From the NCBI GenBank assembly GCA_021804705.1, contig JAJZHC010000003.1, positions 1 to 27,032 on the forward strand: a DNA stretch of 27,032 nucleotides. Reading direction: 5' to 3'. The notes under the pieces were generated by a model. That model had not been told where the DNA came from. It saw only the letters and a list, made by a program, of their open reading frames with translations, and did not search any database. The stretch is from Pseudomonadota bacterium. Its GTDB lineage: Bacteria; Pseudomonadota; Gammaproteobacteria; Burkholderiales; Ferrovaceae. A program made the translations under genes and the position numbers. Of the stretch, positions 15,619 to 23,904 are shown piece after piece (within the stretch, counting starts at the first letter, position 1; each line of letters opens with the position of its first letter).

Positions 15619-17121
15619 ATGGCGTTTGCGTTGGTTTTCAGCAGGGCCCTGGTCGGTGTTGCCGCACCGCTGGTACAAGTGGAAGTGCACCTTGCCAATG
15701 GGTTGCCGCAGTTTAACCTGGTGGGGTTGCCCGATGCACAAGTGCGTGAAAGCAGGGAGCGGGTTCGGGCTGCCCTGTCCAACTGCGGATTCAAGTTTCC
15801 ATCGCGCCGTATTACCGTCAATCTCGCGCCCGCCGACCTTCCCAAACAGTCCAGCCGTTTTGATTTGCCCATTGCCTTGGGCATTCTTGCGGCATCGGGC
15901 CAGATTGCAGACCAACATCTCGAAAACTACGAATTTGCAGGGGAGTTGGCGCTCAGCGGTGAATTACGCCCGGTACAGGGTGCACTACCGATGGCTGTGG
16001 CCGTGGGCAAAAACGGCAGACAGTTTGTGCTTCCAGCCTCCAGTGCTGCTGAAGGAGTGCTGGCTGGACAGACCATAATCCTGCCCGCGCGTCACTTGCT
16101 GGAGGTTTGCCAGCATCTGAAGGGTGCCCGACAACTTCCGGTTCAACATCCGGCAGTGGTTGTGGCGGGGCCTGAATATCCTGACATGGCCGACGTCCGG
16201 GGGCAGCAACACATCAAGCGCGCGCTTGAAATTGCAGCTGCAGGGGGCCATCACGTATTGATGGTGGGCCCGCCGGGAACCGGAAAGTCCATGCTGGCTG
16301 CGCGTTTTCCCGGAATCTGTCCACCCTTGAGCGATGATGAAGCGCTGGAGGTGGCCGCCCTGCAGGCTTCCAGTCAGGATCGCTTTTCTGTGGACCAGTG
16401 GCGTCGCCGCCCTTTTCGACATCCCCATCATTCCGTGACTGCCGCAGCCATGACTGGCGGCGGGCCACACGCCCGTCCAGGTGAAGTATCGCTGGCGCAT
16501 TGCGGCACCCTGCATCTGGACGAAATGGCAGAATTTGCAAGAAGCGTCCTGGAAATGCTGCGCGAACCCATGGAAACCGGTGCCATCACCATTTCACGCG
16601 CAGCGCGCAAATTGAATTACCCTGCCCGGTTTCAACTGGTGGGTGCCATGAATCCCTGTCCATGCGGGTACCGTGGCCATCCTTCAGGGCGCTGCCAGTG
16701 TACCCCGGAGCAGGTTGCCAGATATGCGCGCCGCATTTCCGGCCCGTTGCTGGACCGCATTGATTTGCAACTGGAGGTTCCGGCGCTTTCTCCCGGCGAG
16801 TTACAGGAGGGCCCTGCAGGCGAATCCAGCAGCCAGATTCGGGTCAGGGTGATGCAGGCAGTAGATCGTCAGTTGCAGCGACAGGGGCGGTGCAATGCCA
16901 TGCTCGCGGGCGACGCATTGACGCGCCATGTGGCACTGGACGACGCGGTGCAGCGGTTTCTATTGCAGGCCGCACAACAATTCCAGCTGTCTGCGCGTGC
17001 GATGCATCGGGTGTTGCGGGTTGCGCGTACGGTCGCTGACATGGAAGGCCGGGATCAAGTGGACCGTACGGCCCTGGGCGAGGCCTTTTGCTATCGGGGC
17101 AGTCTGTACAACCCATGGTAA
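15619..17121 (+). CDS. comM: ComM/YifB, Mg-chelatase-like AAA+ helicase
   Basis: ComM is a AAA+ ring helicase that helps branch migration during natural transformation in species that take up DNA; in others (YifB) its role is less clear. The 500-residue protein has the N-terminal ChlI domain (FSRALVGVAAPLVQVEVHLA, VGLPDAQVRESRERVRAAL, SSRFDLPIALGILAASGQI), the AAA+ core with Walker A GPPGTGKS (217-224) and Walker B TLHLDEMAEF, the Cys pattern MNPCPCGYRGHPSGRCQC, and sensor region ISGPLLDRIDLQLEVP. The C-terminal helical domain ends EAFCYRGSLYNPW. ATG 15619 fits homologous starts; a TTG at 15601 is in frame. It could be read through from suf or have its own promoter. It converges on the RND gene with an 8-bp gap. 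Confidence 0.95.
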   Translation: MAFALVFSRALVGVAAPLVQVEVHLANGLPQFNLVGLPDAQVRESRERVRAALSNCGFKFPSRRITVNLAPADLPKQSSRFDLPIALGILAASGQIADQHLENYEFAGELALSGELRPVQGALPMAVAVGKNGRQFVLPASSAAEGVLAGQTIILPARHLLEVCQHLKGARQLPVQHPAVVVAGPEYPDMADVRGQQHIKRALEIAAAGGHHVLMVGPPGTGKSMLAARFPGICPPLSDDEALEVAALQASSQDRFSVDQWRRRPFRHPHHSVTAAAMTGGGPHARPGEVSLAHCGTLHLDEMAEFARSVLEMLREPMETGAITISRAARKLNYPARFQLVGAMNPCPCGYRGHPSGRCQCTPEQVARYARRISGPLLDRIDLQLEVPALSPGELQEGPAGESSSQIRVRVMQAVDRQLQRQGRCNAMLAGDALTRHVALDDAVQRFLLQAAQQFQLSARAMHRVLRVARTVADMEGRDQVDRTALGEAFCYRGSLYNPW

Positions 17122-17129
17122 TTGGTGCA

Positions 17130-20100
17130 CTAGTCGAGCTCAGGCGCGATGTCGGACGGCTTCTTCTTCCCCAGAAACATCATTTGCAGTGCCGGAGCCA
17201 CCACCAGAAGCATGATGGGTCCCAACAGCATGCCCCCCACGACGACCGTTGCAAGCGGTCGCTGGACCTGGCTGCCAATACCCGTGGACAAGGCGGCAGG
17301 CAATAGTCCGATACAGGCAGAAAGGGCTGTCATCAGCATCGGTCTCATGCGTTGTTCCGCAGCATTGAACATGGCATCCAGCGGTTGCATGCCCTCTACC
17401 ACCAGGTGATTGTAATAGGTGATGACGAGAATGCCGTTCATGACAGACACGCCGAAGAGCGATACAAACCCGATGGCCGCCGAAACGCTGAGATGCAGCC
17501 CGGTAACATACAGCGCGATAATGCCGCCCGCGATGGAAAACGGAATCGCTGCCATGGCGAGGAGGCTGTCGCGCATGGAGCTAAACAAGGTGTATAGCAA
17601 GACCAGGATGATGGCGATGGCAACGGGCAGAATCAATTCCAGTCGTTTTTTTGCCAGTTGCAACTCTTCAAATTCGCCTGCCCAGACCATGCGATAGCCT
17701 TCGGGCAAAGTGACCTTTCTTGCAATGCGTTCCTGGGCTTCTGCCACCGTGCTTCCCAGATCACGCCCCCGGACGCTGAACTTGACCGGGACGAAGCGCT
17801 GGTTTTTTTCGTGGTAAATATAGGAAGCCCCGGTGTCCAGTGAAATGGTGGCCAGTTCGTTCAGTGGAATATATGCAGTATCTCCGGTGGCAGTCTGGTA
17901 TCCCACTTTGATGCGCCCCACCGATTCGATATCTTTTCGGTATTCCGGAGAAAGGCGTACCGTCAGGGCAAATTGCCGGTCTCCCTCATAAACCGTGGTG
18001 GCTTGGGTGCCCCCCAAAGCAGCTTGCACGACGGTGTTGACGTCCCCGGTGTTCAGTCCGTAACGGGCTGCCTTGGCACGATCAATCGTGATGTTCAGAT
18101 TGGGTTGACCCATGACCCTGAAAACGCCCAGATCGGTAACCCCCTTGATTTGTGACATTTCGGCCTGTACCTGATCGGCAAGCCTTTCAAGGACACCAAG
18201 GTCAGGACCAACGATCTTGATGGAGTTGGCACCCTTGATTCCGGATAACCCTTCTTCAACGTTGTCCTGGATGTACTGGGAAAAATTAAGCTCCACCCCG
18301 GTGTATTCCCTGGAAAATTCCTGCTGGAGCTGATCAATCAGGTGTTTCTTGGTCATGCCGCTGGGCCATTCATCATACGGTTTGAGTGGGACAAAAAATT
18401 CGGCATTGTAAAAGCCGGCAGCATCGCTGCCGTTGTCAGGACGGCCATGCTGTGAAACTGCCGTGATGACTTCGGGATGGCTAATCAGGATCTGACGCAT
18501 CCGATCCACCACGGGTGCTCCAGCCTCAAGGGAAATGGTTGGAGGAAGGCTGGCGCGGATCCACAGGTTTCCTTCCTCCAGCGTCGGAAGAAATTCGGAG
18601 CCGATGCGGAAAAACAATATGACGGATAAGGCGAGAAATAAAACACCAATCATGACCGTGCCGCGGACATGCCCCAGCGCCCAGCGCAATACGGGGCGGT
18701 AGAATTCGCGCAGCTTTTGCACGATGAGCGTTTCTTTCTCATTGATGTGTTTGGGCAGCAACAATGAGGCCAATACCGGTGTTATGGTGAAAGTGGCCAG
18801 CAGGGCACCAGCCAGGGCATACCCATAGGTTCTTGCCATGGGCCCAAAGATCTGGCCCTCAACGCCCTGCATGGTGAAAAGTGGAATGAATGCTGCCACC
18901 GTAATGGCCGTTGAAAAAAGGATGGCGCGGTCCACCTGGATGGAACTGATGAAAATCATGCGCAGGCGATTGGTCCACCCATGACTTGTGAGGAGCTGAC
19001 GATACCCACTTTGGGCCTGATTATCCAGGATCTCGGTGCGGGCATCATCCCTTCTTTGAAGGTTTCTGAAGATGTTTTCCACCAGGATGACTGCCGAGTC
19101 CACGATAATGCCAAAGTCAACGGCGCCCAAGGACAGCAGATTGGCCGACTCGCCTGCCAGGACCAGGATGATGATGCTGAAAAACAATGCGAAGGGGATG
19201 TTTGCGCTGACAATGACGGCACTGCGCAAGTCACCTAAAAACACCCACTGAATGAAAAAGACCAGAAGGCAGCCAAAAATCAGATTGTGGACCACGGTAT
19301 GGGTGGTCACTGAAACCAGCGAGGTCCGATCGTAAAATGGCACAAGCTTGATTCCGGCGGGCAGGCTGCCATCGCTGTTGATTTTTTCGACCTCGGCCTT
19401 GATGCGGGCCACCACATCGTTGGTTTGCATGGTTCTGTTCATGACGACGATGGCGGCCACCACATCATTGTCATTGTCCCTTCCAGCCTTGCCCAATCTT
19501 GGAACATGGCCTACATACACGCGGGCAACATCCTTGACGCGAACAGGGATGCCCTTCGGTGCACTCAGTACGATATCCTCGATATCGCCTACCTTATACC
19601 CGCGGGTCAGATCCAGGGCGCCGCCACTGTCAATCAGACCGATGCCGCGGATATTCACGGACTGCTGGCCGAAATTGATCGAACGACCGCCCACGTTGAT
19701 ATTTGAATTGCCAATCGCTGCAAGCAATTGGGGTACGGTGACATTGTAGGCCTCGAGTTTGTGAAGATCGGCCTCCACCTCGAATTCCTTGGTGGTGCCT
19801 CCCCAGGTATTGACCTGTACCACCCCGGGTACCGTAAGCAAACGCCGTTGTACGATCCAGTCCTGCACGGTACGCAGATTGGTCAACCCAAAATCAGCAG
19901 GCCCTGTAATCTGATAGCGATAGACTTCACCGACCAGGCTGGAGGCCTGAATCTGGGGTACGACATTATTGGGAAGATTGACGTTCTGTTGTAAATTCAA
20001 TGCGGCCTGTGTGTAGGCAAAGTAATAATCAATGCCATAGTTGAACGTGACGCGTAAAAACGACAGCCCGGTGAATGAGGTTGAGCGGATGATCTCAACA

Positions 20101-20333
20101 CCTGGCGTTGCAGCCAGGCCCACCTCCATGGGTGTCGTGTAGTACCGCTCCATTTCTTCGGCGGAAAGCCCGGGTGCCTGGGCCGTGATTTCCAGAATGA
20201 CAGGCGCCGGGTTTGGATAGGCTTCGACGTTGAGTTTGTAGTAGGCAAACAAGCCGGCGCAGAGGAAAGCCAGCAGCAGGATCAGAATGATGGGGCGGCG
20301 GCTCAGCGAGAACGCCAGAATATTCTTGAGCAT
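17130..20333 (-). CDS. HME-RND heavy-metal efflux pump, inner-membrane subunit (CzcA family)
   Basis: A proton-driven inner-membrane pump of 1067 residues, normal RND length. TM1 lies at about 13-31, the next helix block at about 347-540 and the C-terminal helices at about 885-1050, with two large periplasmic loops. The heavy-metal signature VDFGIIVDSAVILVEN gives Asp406, Asp412 and Glu419, equivalent to the proton-path residues of CzcA. The CusA methionine triad is missing: GNLWIRASLPP (588-598), FYNAEFF (641-647) and DNVEEGLSGIK (690-700) have no Met at those places. This argues against Cu/Ag and for Zn/Co/Cd/Ni-type or other cations; the exact substrate is unknown. Its start lies 3 nt after the membrane-fusion gene. 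Confidence 0.93.
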   Translation of the reverse strand: MLKNILAFSLSRRPIILILLLAFLCAGLFAYYKLNVEAYPNPAPVILEITAQAPGLSAEEMERYYTTPMEVGLAATPGVEIIRSTSFTGLSFLRVTFNYGIDYYFAYTQAALNLQQNVNLPNNVVPQIQASSLVGEVYRYQITGPADFGLTNLRTVQDWIVQRRLLTVPGVVQVNTWGGTTKEFEVEADLHKLEAYNVTVPQLLAAIGNSNINVGGRSINFGQQSVNIRGIGLIDSGGALDLTRGYKVGDIEDIVLSAPKGIPVRVKDVARVYVGHVPRLGKAGRDNDNDVVAAIVVMNRTMQTNDVVARIKAEVEKINSDGSLPAGIKLVPFYDRTSLVSVTTHTVVHNLIFGCLLVFFIQWVFLGDLRSAVIVSANIPFALFFSIIILVLAGESANLLSLGAVDFGIIVDSAVILVENIFRNLQRRDDARTEILDNQAQSGYRQLLTSHGWTNRLRMIFISSIQVDRAILFSTAITVAAFIPLFTMQGVEGQIFGPMARTYGYALAGALLATFTITPVLASLLLPKHINEKETLIVQKLREFYRPVLRWALGHVRGTVMIGVLFLALSVILFFRIGSEFLPTLEEGNLWIRASLPPTISLEAGAPVVDRMRQILISHPEVITAVSQHGRPDNGSDAAGFYNAEFFVPLKPYDEWPSGMTKKHLIDQLQQEFSREYTGVELNFSQYIQDNVEEGLSGIKGANSIKIVGPDLGVLERLADQVQAEMSQIKGVTDLGVFRVMGQPNLNITIDRAKAARYGLNTGDVNTVVQAALGGTQATTVYEGDRQFALTVRLSPEYRKDIESVGRIKVGYQTATGDTAYIPLNELATISLDTGASYIYHEKNQRFVPVKFSVRGRDLGSTVAEAQERIARKVTLPEGYRMVWAGEFEELQLAKKRLELILPVAIAIILVLLYTLFSSMRDSLLAMAAIPFSIAGGIIALYVTGLHLSVSAAIGFVSLFGVSVMNGILVITYYNHLVVEGMQPLDAMFNAAEQRMRPMLMTALSACIGLLPAALSTGIGSQVQRPLATVVVGGMLLGPIMLLVVAPALQMMFLGKKKPSDIAPELD

Positions 20334-20336
20334 TTT

Positions 20337-21521
20337 TCAGCGGGTCTCGGTTTCGTAAGCATGACTCAGAAAAATGGCTCCTTCAGAAGCGACGATTTCC
20401 CCTGGCATCAATCCCGTTAAAATTTGATATGCGCCATCCTGTTGCAACCCCAGGGTCACGGTACGTTTGAAAAACCGGTGACGATCGGTCGTCACCCAAG
20501 CCGTCATGGTGCCGTCTCCTTCGCGCACAATGCCATCCAGTGGTACGGCTGGTGAGCGCTTCGCCTCTCCGGCCTGGATTACAAAATTTGCCAGCATGCC
20601 TGGGCGTAATTCATGTTTCGCATCCTGAACCTCCGAGCGCACCAGGACGCGATGTGTGCCAGGATCGACGGCTGCACCTATATTGGTGATTTTTCCCTGG
20701 AACAATCTGTCGGGATAGGCCATCAGCCTGACTTCCACTGATTGTCCTGCCCGCAGCATGGGAACATTGCTTTCCGGTACATTGGCCAACATCCACAGAA
20801 GCGAGATGTCTGCTACCGTAAAAGGTGCCGGGGCAGTACCCGGTTGTGTCAGGGTGCCAGGAGCAGCATTTCTGCTCACTACCCTGCCACTGATCGGACT
20901 CCGGACCAGAAGCGAGGCATCAATGTGACGGTTTGCAATGAGGGCATCGATCTGGGATTCTGATTTTCCGAAAATGCGCACGGCATCTCTTGCGGCCTTG
21001 TATGCGCCCTCGGCGCTTTGTTGGTCAGAGATTGCCTGCTGCAAGTCCTTCTGGGAGATGCCCTGCACTTCAAAGAGCTGGCGTGCACGGTCCAGGGCGC
21101 GCGTCGTCAACTCACGCACGCTCGCTGCAGAAATCAATGTGGATTCGGCCTGAAGCAGATCAGGGCTGTCCACGGCATACAAGGGCTGTCCCTTTTCGAC
21201 ATCGCGGCCTACATCCGAAAACACCTCGGTGATTTTTCCGGCATATGTGGGAAACACTTGAACTGATTTATCGTCGTTAAAGGCAATGCTTCCCATCGCA
21301 TCCTGTTTTGGCACGAAATTCCGTTCTTCGACGACCCCCACTTGAATCAGTTTGACCTGTGTGTCAGACAAATCGATATGTTGGTCTGTAGTCGAAGCGC
21401 TCGAGGCGGTGTTGGTGTTGTTGACTGTGATGGCGTGCGTAGGCCAGACCCAGTACGATGCCAATGCGGCAAACAGGGTTACGGCGGACAAGAGAACCAG
21501 CTTTTGTTTGGGTGTTTTCAT
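20337..21521 (-). CDS. RND periplasmic membrane-fusion protein (CzcB-like)
   Basis: The 394-residue adaptor that links the pump to the outer-membrane channel. One N-terminal hydrophobic segment (about 7-26) acts as an anchor or uncleaved signal. Then follow a beta-barrel start (QVGVVEERNFVPKQDAMGSI), the first half of the lipoyl domain (VFPTYAGKITEVFSDVGRDV, KGQPLYAVDSPDL), an alpha-helical hairpin (about 120-185, rich in Ala/Gln/Arg), the second lipoyl half (VRSPISGRVVSRNAAPG) and the barrel/membrane-proximal domains (TNIGAAVDPGTHRVLVRSEV, LRPGMLANFVI). The N-terminal extension has no His-rich or Met-rich metal-binding stretch, unlike CusB or CzcB of some species. The start overlaps the stop of the outer-membrane gene (ATGA) and the stop is 3 nt from the pump gene. 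Confidence 0.93.
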   Translation of the reverse strand: MKTPKQKLVLLSAVTLFAALASYWVWPTHAITVNNTNTASSASTTDQHIDLSDTQVKLIQVGVVEERNFVPKQDAMGSIAFNDDKSVQVFPTYAGKITEVFSDVGRDVEKGQPLYAVDSPDLLQAESTLISAASVRELTTRALDRARQLFEVQGISQKDLQQAISDQQSAEGAYKAARDAVRIFGKSESQIDALIANRHIDASLLVRSPISGRVVSRNAAPGTLTQPGTAPAPFTVADISLLWMLANVPESNVPMLRAGQSVEVRLMAYPDRLFQGKITNIGAAVDPGTHRVLVRSEVQDAKHELRPGMLANFVIQAGEAKRSPAVPLDGIVREGDGTMTAWVTTDRHRFFKRTVTLGLQQDGAYQILTGLMPGEIVASEGAIFLSHAYETETR

Positions 21522-23104
21522 TGCGATTGTTCTCCCTTCTGCGTTCCGAGCATGGCTTCATCGGTGCGATGCCACCAGCCGCCACCAAGGGCCTGGTACA
21601 ACGCTGCCGTATCCCCAAAACGGTTTGTCTGTATTTGTGTGAGCGTGATGGTGGACTGCTGATAGACCTGGTCGGCTGCCAGCAGGATTTGATAGCTGAC
21701 CTGACCCACTTCATATTGTTTGCGCGTGATGTCCAGTGCATTTTTTGCGGCTTGCTCGGATTTGTGCGCGGTTCTGAACGCTTCCGCATCCGATTGAATG
21801 GCGTGCAGGGTGTCGGCCACGTTCTGAAACGCAGCGAGTACGGTGCTTTTGTACTGGGCGGCAGCCTGAACCAGCGCATCCTTCGCCCCTTGTTCTCTGG
21901 CGCGCAGCGTGCCACCGTCGAAAATCGGCACTGCAATGTCGCCGATCAGGTTGAAAAACCCCCCTCCCGTCTGAAACATCTGGCTTGGAACGGAAGCTTC
22001 TCCCCCGAGCATGCCGGTAATGGAAAACTGCGGAAACCGATTCGCCAGAGCCACCCCGATTTGCGCGTTGGCTGCATGCACTTGCTCCTCTGCAGCCCGG
22101 ACATCGGGTCGTTGCTCCACCAGTCTGGAAGGAATGGAGAGGGGCAATTCCTGAGGCAAGTGCAGCGATGACAGCTCGAAGGTTTCCGGAACGTCATCAC
22201 CGGGAAGGTGGCCTGCCAGAACACGGATCAGATCGCGGGTTTGTTCCAGCTGTTGCTTCAATGGAGGCAGGGCTTGTTCTGCTTGCGAGAGTGCCAGTTC
22301 CTGTTCCGACACATCAATGCCCGTGACATAGCCAAACTTGAACTGATGGCGGACGATATCAAGCGTTTTGCGATTATCCTCGACGATGTTTTCGATGGCC
22401 GTGATCTGGGCGCGCAACGAAGCTTCCTGCAATGCTGCGGCAATGACATTGGATGCCAGCGTGATATAGGTGGCTTCGAGCTGGAGTTTTTGAAATTCGG
22501 TCTGCGCCTGGAGTGATTCCAGCGCTCTGCGGTTTCCACCAAATACGTCAGGAACGTAATTGAGCGTCACCTGCGCCGTGTGAAAGTTGTAATAGACAGG
22601 CCCGTTATAGGGCGCTGGTCCAGCCGGGTTTGAATAGGTTTCTATCAGGGTGCCGTTACCCTGGATGCCGGGTGAGTTGCCGCCCATGTTACCTGCCAGC
22701 TTGTTGCGCGAAGGCAGGTACTCAAGGCCCACTGTGGGGTAAAAAAAGCCTTGCTGGGCGACGACATTTTGTTGGGCCTGCCGCAGGGCCGCCTGGGCTG
22801 CCTCGATCGTCGGGTTGGCCTTGAAAGCTTTTTCGATGAGCGAATTGATCTGGGGTGACTGGAATAGCGTCCACCAGTCGAAGGGAATATCCTTGAGTGC
22901 GTCGAAATGCTGGGCGTCACGCTGGGATGCCGACGCAGTCTGCTCGACTGTTTGGTGAGGAACGTAGCCGGCAGCGGCGGGGGCCTCCGGCCGCTTGAAG
23001 TCAGGACCGACAGCACAACCCGTCAGCATGGCGCTGATCAGAAGCGAGGAGGCGAGGCCCAGGGGGACATTCGCGACGCGAGGCTTTCTTTCGACAGAGT
23101 TCAC
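21518..23104 (-). CDS. RND outer-membrane channel lipoprotein (NodT/OprM type)
   Basis: The outer-membrane factor that completes the tripartite pump. From the chosen GTG at 23104 it has 528 residues: a basic N-terminus, a hydrophobic segment and the lipobox MLTGCAVGPDF with Cys30, followed by FKRPEAP, the usual opening of NodT-type lipoproteins. Two OEP repeats follow, with paired helical hairpins (for example NPTIEAAQAALRQAQQNVVA and RPDVRAAEEQVHAANAQIG). Upstream codons in frame stay open to a TTG at 23221, but that would run into the response-regulator start and spoil the signal peptide. First gene of the three-gene pump operon. Confidence 0.9.
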   Translation of the reverse strand: MNSVERKPRVANVPLGLASSLLISAMLTGCAVGPDFKRPEAPAAAGYVPHQTVEQTASASQRDAQHFDALKDIPFDWWTLFQSPQINSLIEKAFKANPTIEAAQAALRQAQQNVVAQQGFFYPTVGLEYLPSRNKLAGNMGGNSPGIQGNGTLIETYSNPAGPAPYNGPVYYNFHTAQVTLNYVPDVFGGNRRALESLQAQTEFQKLQLEATYITLASNVIAAALQEASLRAQITAIENIVEDNRKTLDIVRHQFKFGYVTGIDVSEQELALSQAEQALPPLKQQLEQTRDLIRVLAGHLPGDDVPETFELSSLHLPQELPLSIPSRLVEQRPDVRAAEEQVHAANAQIGVALANRFPQFSITGMLGGEASVPSQMFQTGGGFFNLIGDIAVPIFDGGTLRAREQGAKDALVQAAAQYKSTVLAAFQNVADTLHAIQSDAEAFRTAHKSEQAAKNALDITRKQYEVGQVSYQILLAADQVYQQSTITLTQIQTNRFGDTAALYQALGGGWWHRTDEAMLGTQKGEQSQ

Positions 23105-23120
23105 AGGTGGCGTTCCATAA

Positions 23121-23147
23121 GGGACAATGGTCCCGTTTGTCTCAAAC
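23121..23147. repeat. Two adjacent inverted repeats near the pump-operon start
   Basis: GGGAC-AATG-GTCCC (23121-23134) and GTTTG-TCT-CAAAC (23135-23147) are both perfect 5-bp inverted repeats and abut without a gap. On the pump transcript they would form two small hairpins, the nearer ending 16 nt before the GTG start. They may instead be protein-binding sites. Confidence 0.5.
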
Positions 23148-23180
23148 TGAAATAAAAGGTCAAGGCCCTGATTTAAACTG

Positions 23181-23220
23181 CTGGCACATTCTGGCGATAT
23201 TTGCTGACACGAAACTGACA
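23181..23220 (+). repeat. Four CTG(G/A)C direct repeats before the response-regulator gene
   Basis: CTGGCA (23181), CTGGCG (23191), CTGACA (23204) and CTGACA (23215) lie on the same strand with steps of 10, 13 and 11 bp. OmpR-family regulators often bind tandem direct repeats spaced by about one helix turn. The last copy ends 3 nt before the ATG at 23224. AAACTG also occurs three times in this gap (23144, 23175, 23212). Confidence 0.45.
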
Positions 23221-23223
23221 ACG

Positions 23224-23904
23224 ATGCGGATACTGATAGTCGAGGATGACAGAACGCTCGGAATGGCCATGGCGGCTTCCCTGAAGCACGCCGGGTTTGC
23301 TGTGGATATTGCGGAGAATGTTGCAGCAGCGCTGCATGTACTGGCCGGGGAGAATTTTGATGCGCTGGTGCTTGACCTGGGGCTACCCGATCGGGATGGA
23401 TACGAGATCGTCAGGCACTTGCGCCATCGTGGCCAGTCTGTGCCAGTATTGATTCTGACGGCCCGTGATGCTGTGGAGGATCGGGTCCAGGGGCTGGACC
23501 TTGGCGCTGATGACTACATCGTGAAACCCATTGCCATGGCCGAGTTGCAGGCCCGCTTGCGCGCCCTCATCCGGCGCGGTTTTGGCACCGTGAGTTCGCG
23601 GTTCAGCATTAACGGCCTGGAACTGGATACGGCGGGCAGGCGGGCATTTCTGATGGGGCATGCGCTGGAGCTGTCCGGCAGGGAATGGGGCGTTCTTGAA
23701 TATCTGGCGACGCATACCCGGCGCATCGTATCGAAGGAGCAGTTGATTCAGGCCATCACCGGCCTGGGCCAGGAGCTGAGCGAAAATGCCATAGAGGCTT
23801 ATGTGCATCGCCTGCGCAGCAAAATCGAAGGCTCGGGAACCGTGATTCGAACCGTTCGCGGATTGGGATACATGCTTGAGAAAGTCGATGAATCACCGCT
23901 CTAG
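23224..23904 (+). CDS. OmpR-family response regulator
   Basis: A 226-residue two-domain transcription factor. The receiver domain (1 to about 115) has the acidic pocket VEDD (6-9), phospho-acceptor Asp51 in ALVLDLGLPDRDGYE, the switch Thr in LILTARD and Lys101 in ADDYIVKPI. The C-terminal winged helix (about 128-222) includes LSGREWGVLEYLATHTRRIV, SENAIEAYVHRLRSKIEGSG and IRTVRGLGYML. ATG 23224 gives the family N-terminus MRILIVEDD; upstream open frame was rejected. The ribosome site is weak. The kinase gene overlaps its 3' end by 17 nt, so the two form one unit, placed divergently from the pump operon they probably control. QseB/PmrA/TctD-type by sequence feel; the signal is unknown. Confidence 0.95.
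   Translation: MRILIVEDDRTLGMAMAASLKHAGFAVDIAENVAAALHVLAGENFDALVLDLGLPDRDGYEIVRHLRHRGQSVPVLILTARDAVEDRVQGLDLGADDYIVKPIAMAELQARLRALIRRGFGTVSSRFSINGLELDTAGRRAFLMGHALELSGREWGVLEYLATHTRRIVSKEQLIQAITGLGQELSENAIEAYVHRLRSKIEGSGTVIRTVRGLGYMLEKVDESPL

Larger units (their letters stand above)
23105..23223. promoter_or_regulatory. Divergent promoter region between pump operon and regulator genes
   Basis: These 119 bp separate the leftward pump operon from the rightward response regulator, so both start here. No consensus -35/-10 pair stands out; TTGACC on the minus strand (23156-23161) lacks a good partner. The region is unusually rich in short repeats, listed separately. Binding by the adjacent OmpR-family regulator is the expected control, by analogy with CusRS and CzcRS; this is inference. 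Confidence 0.6.

Noticed and set aside
17130..20333. Copper/silver pump CusA
   Set aside because: The Met triad regions contain no Met; only the general HME-RND signature is supported.
23105..23221. Longer N-terminus for the outer-membrane lipoprotein from a TTG
   Set aside because: It would bury the signal peptide and cover the divergent promoter; GTG 23104 puts the lipobox Cys at residue 30.
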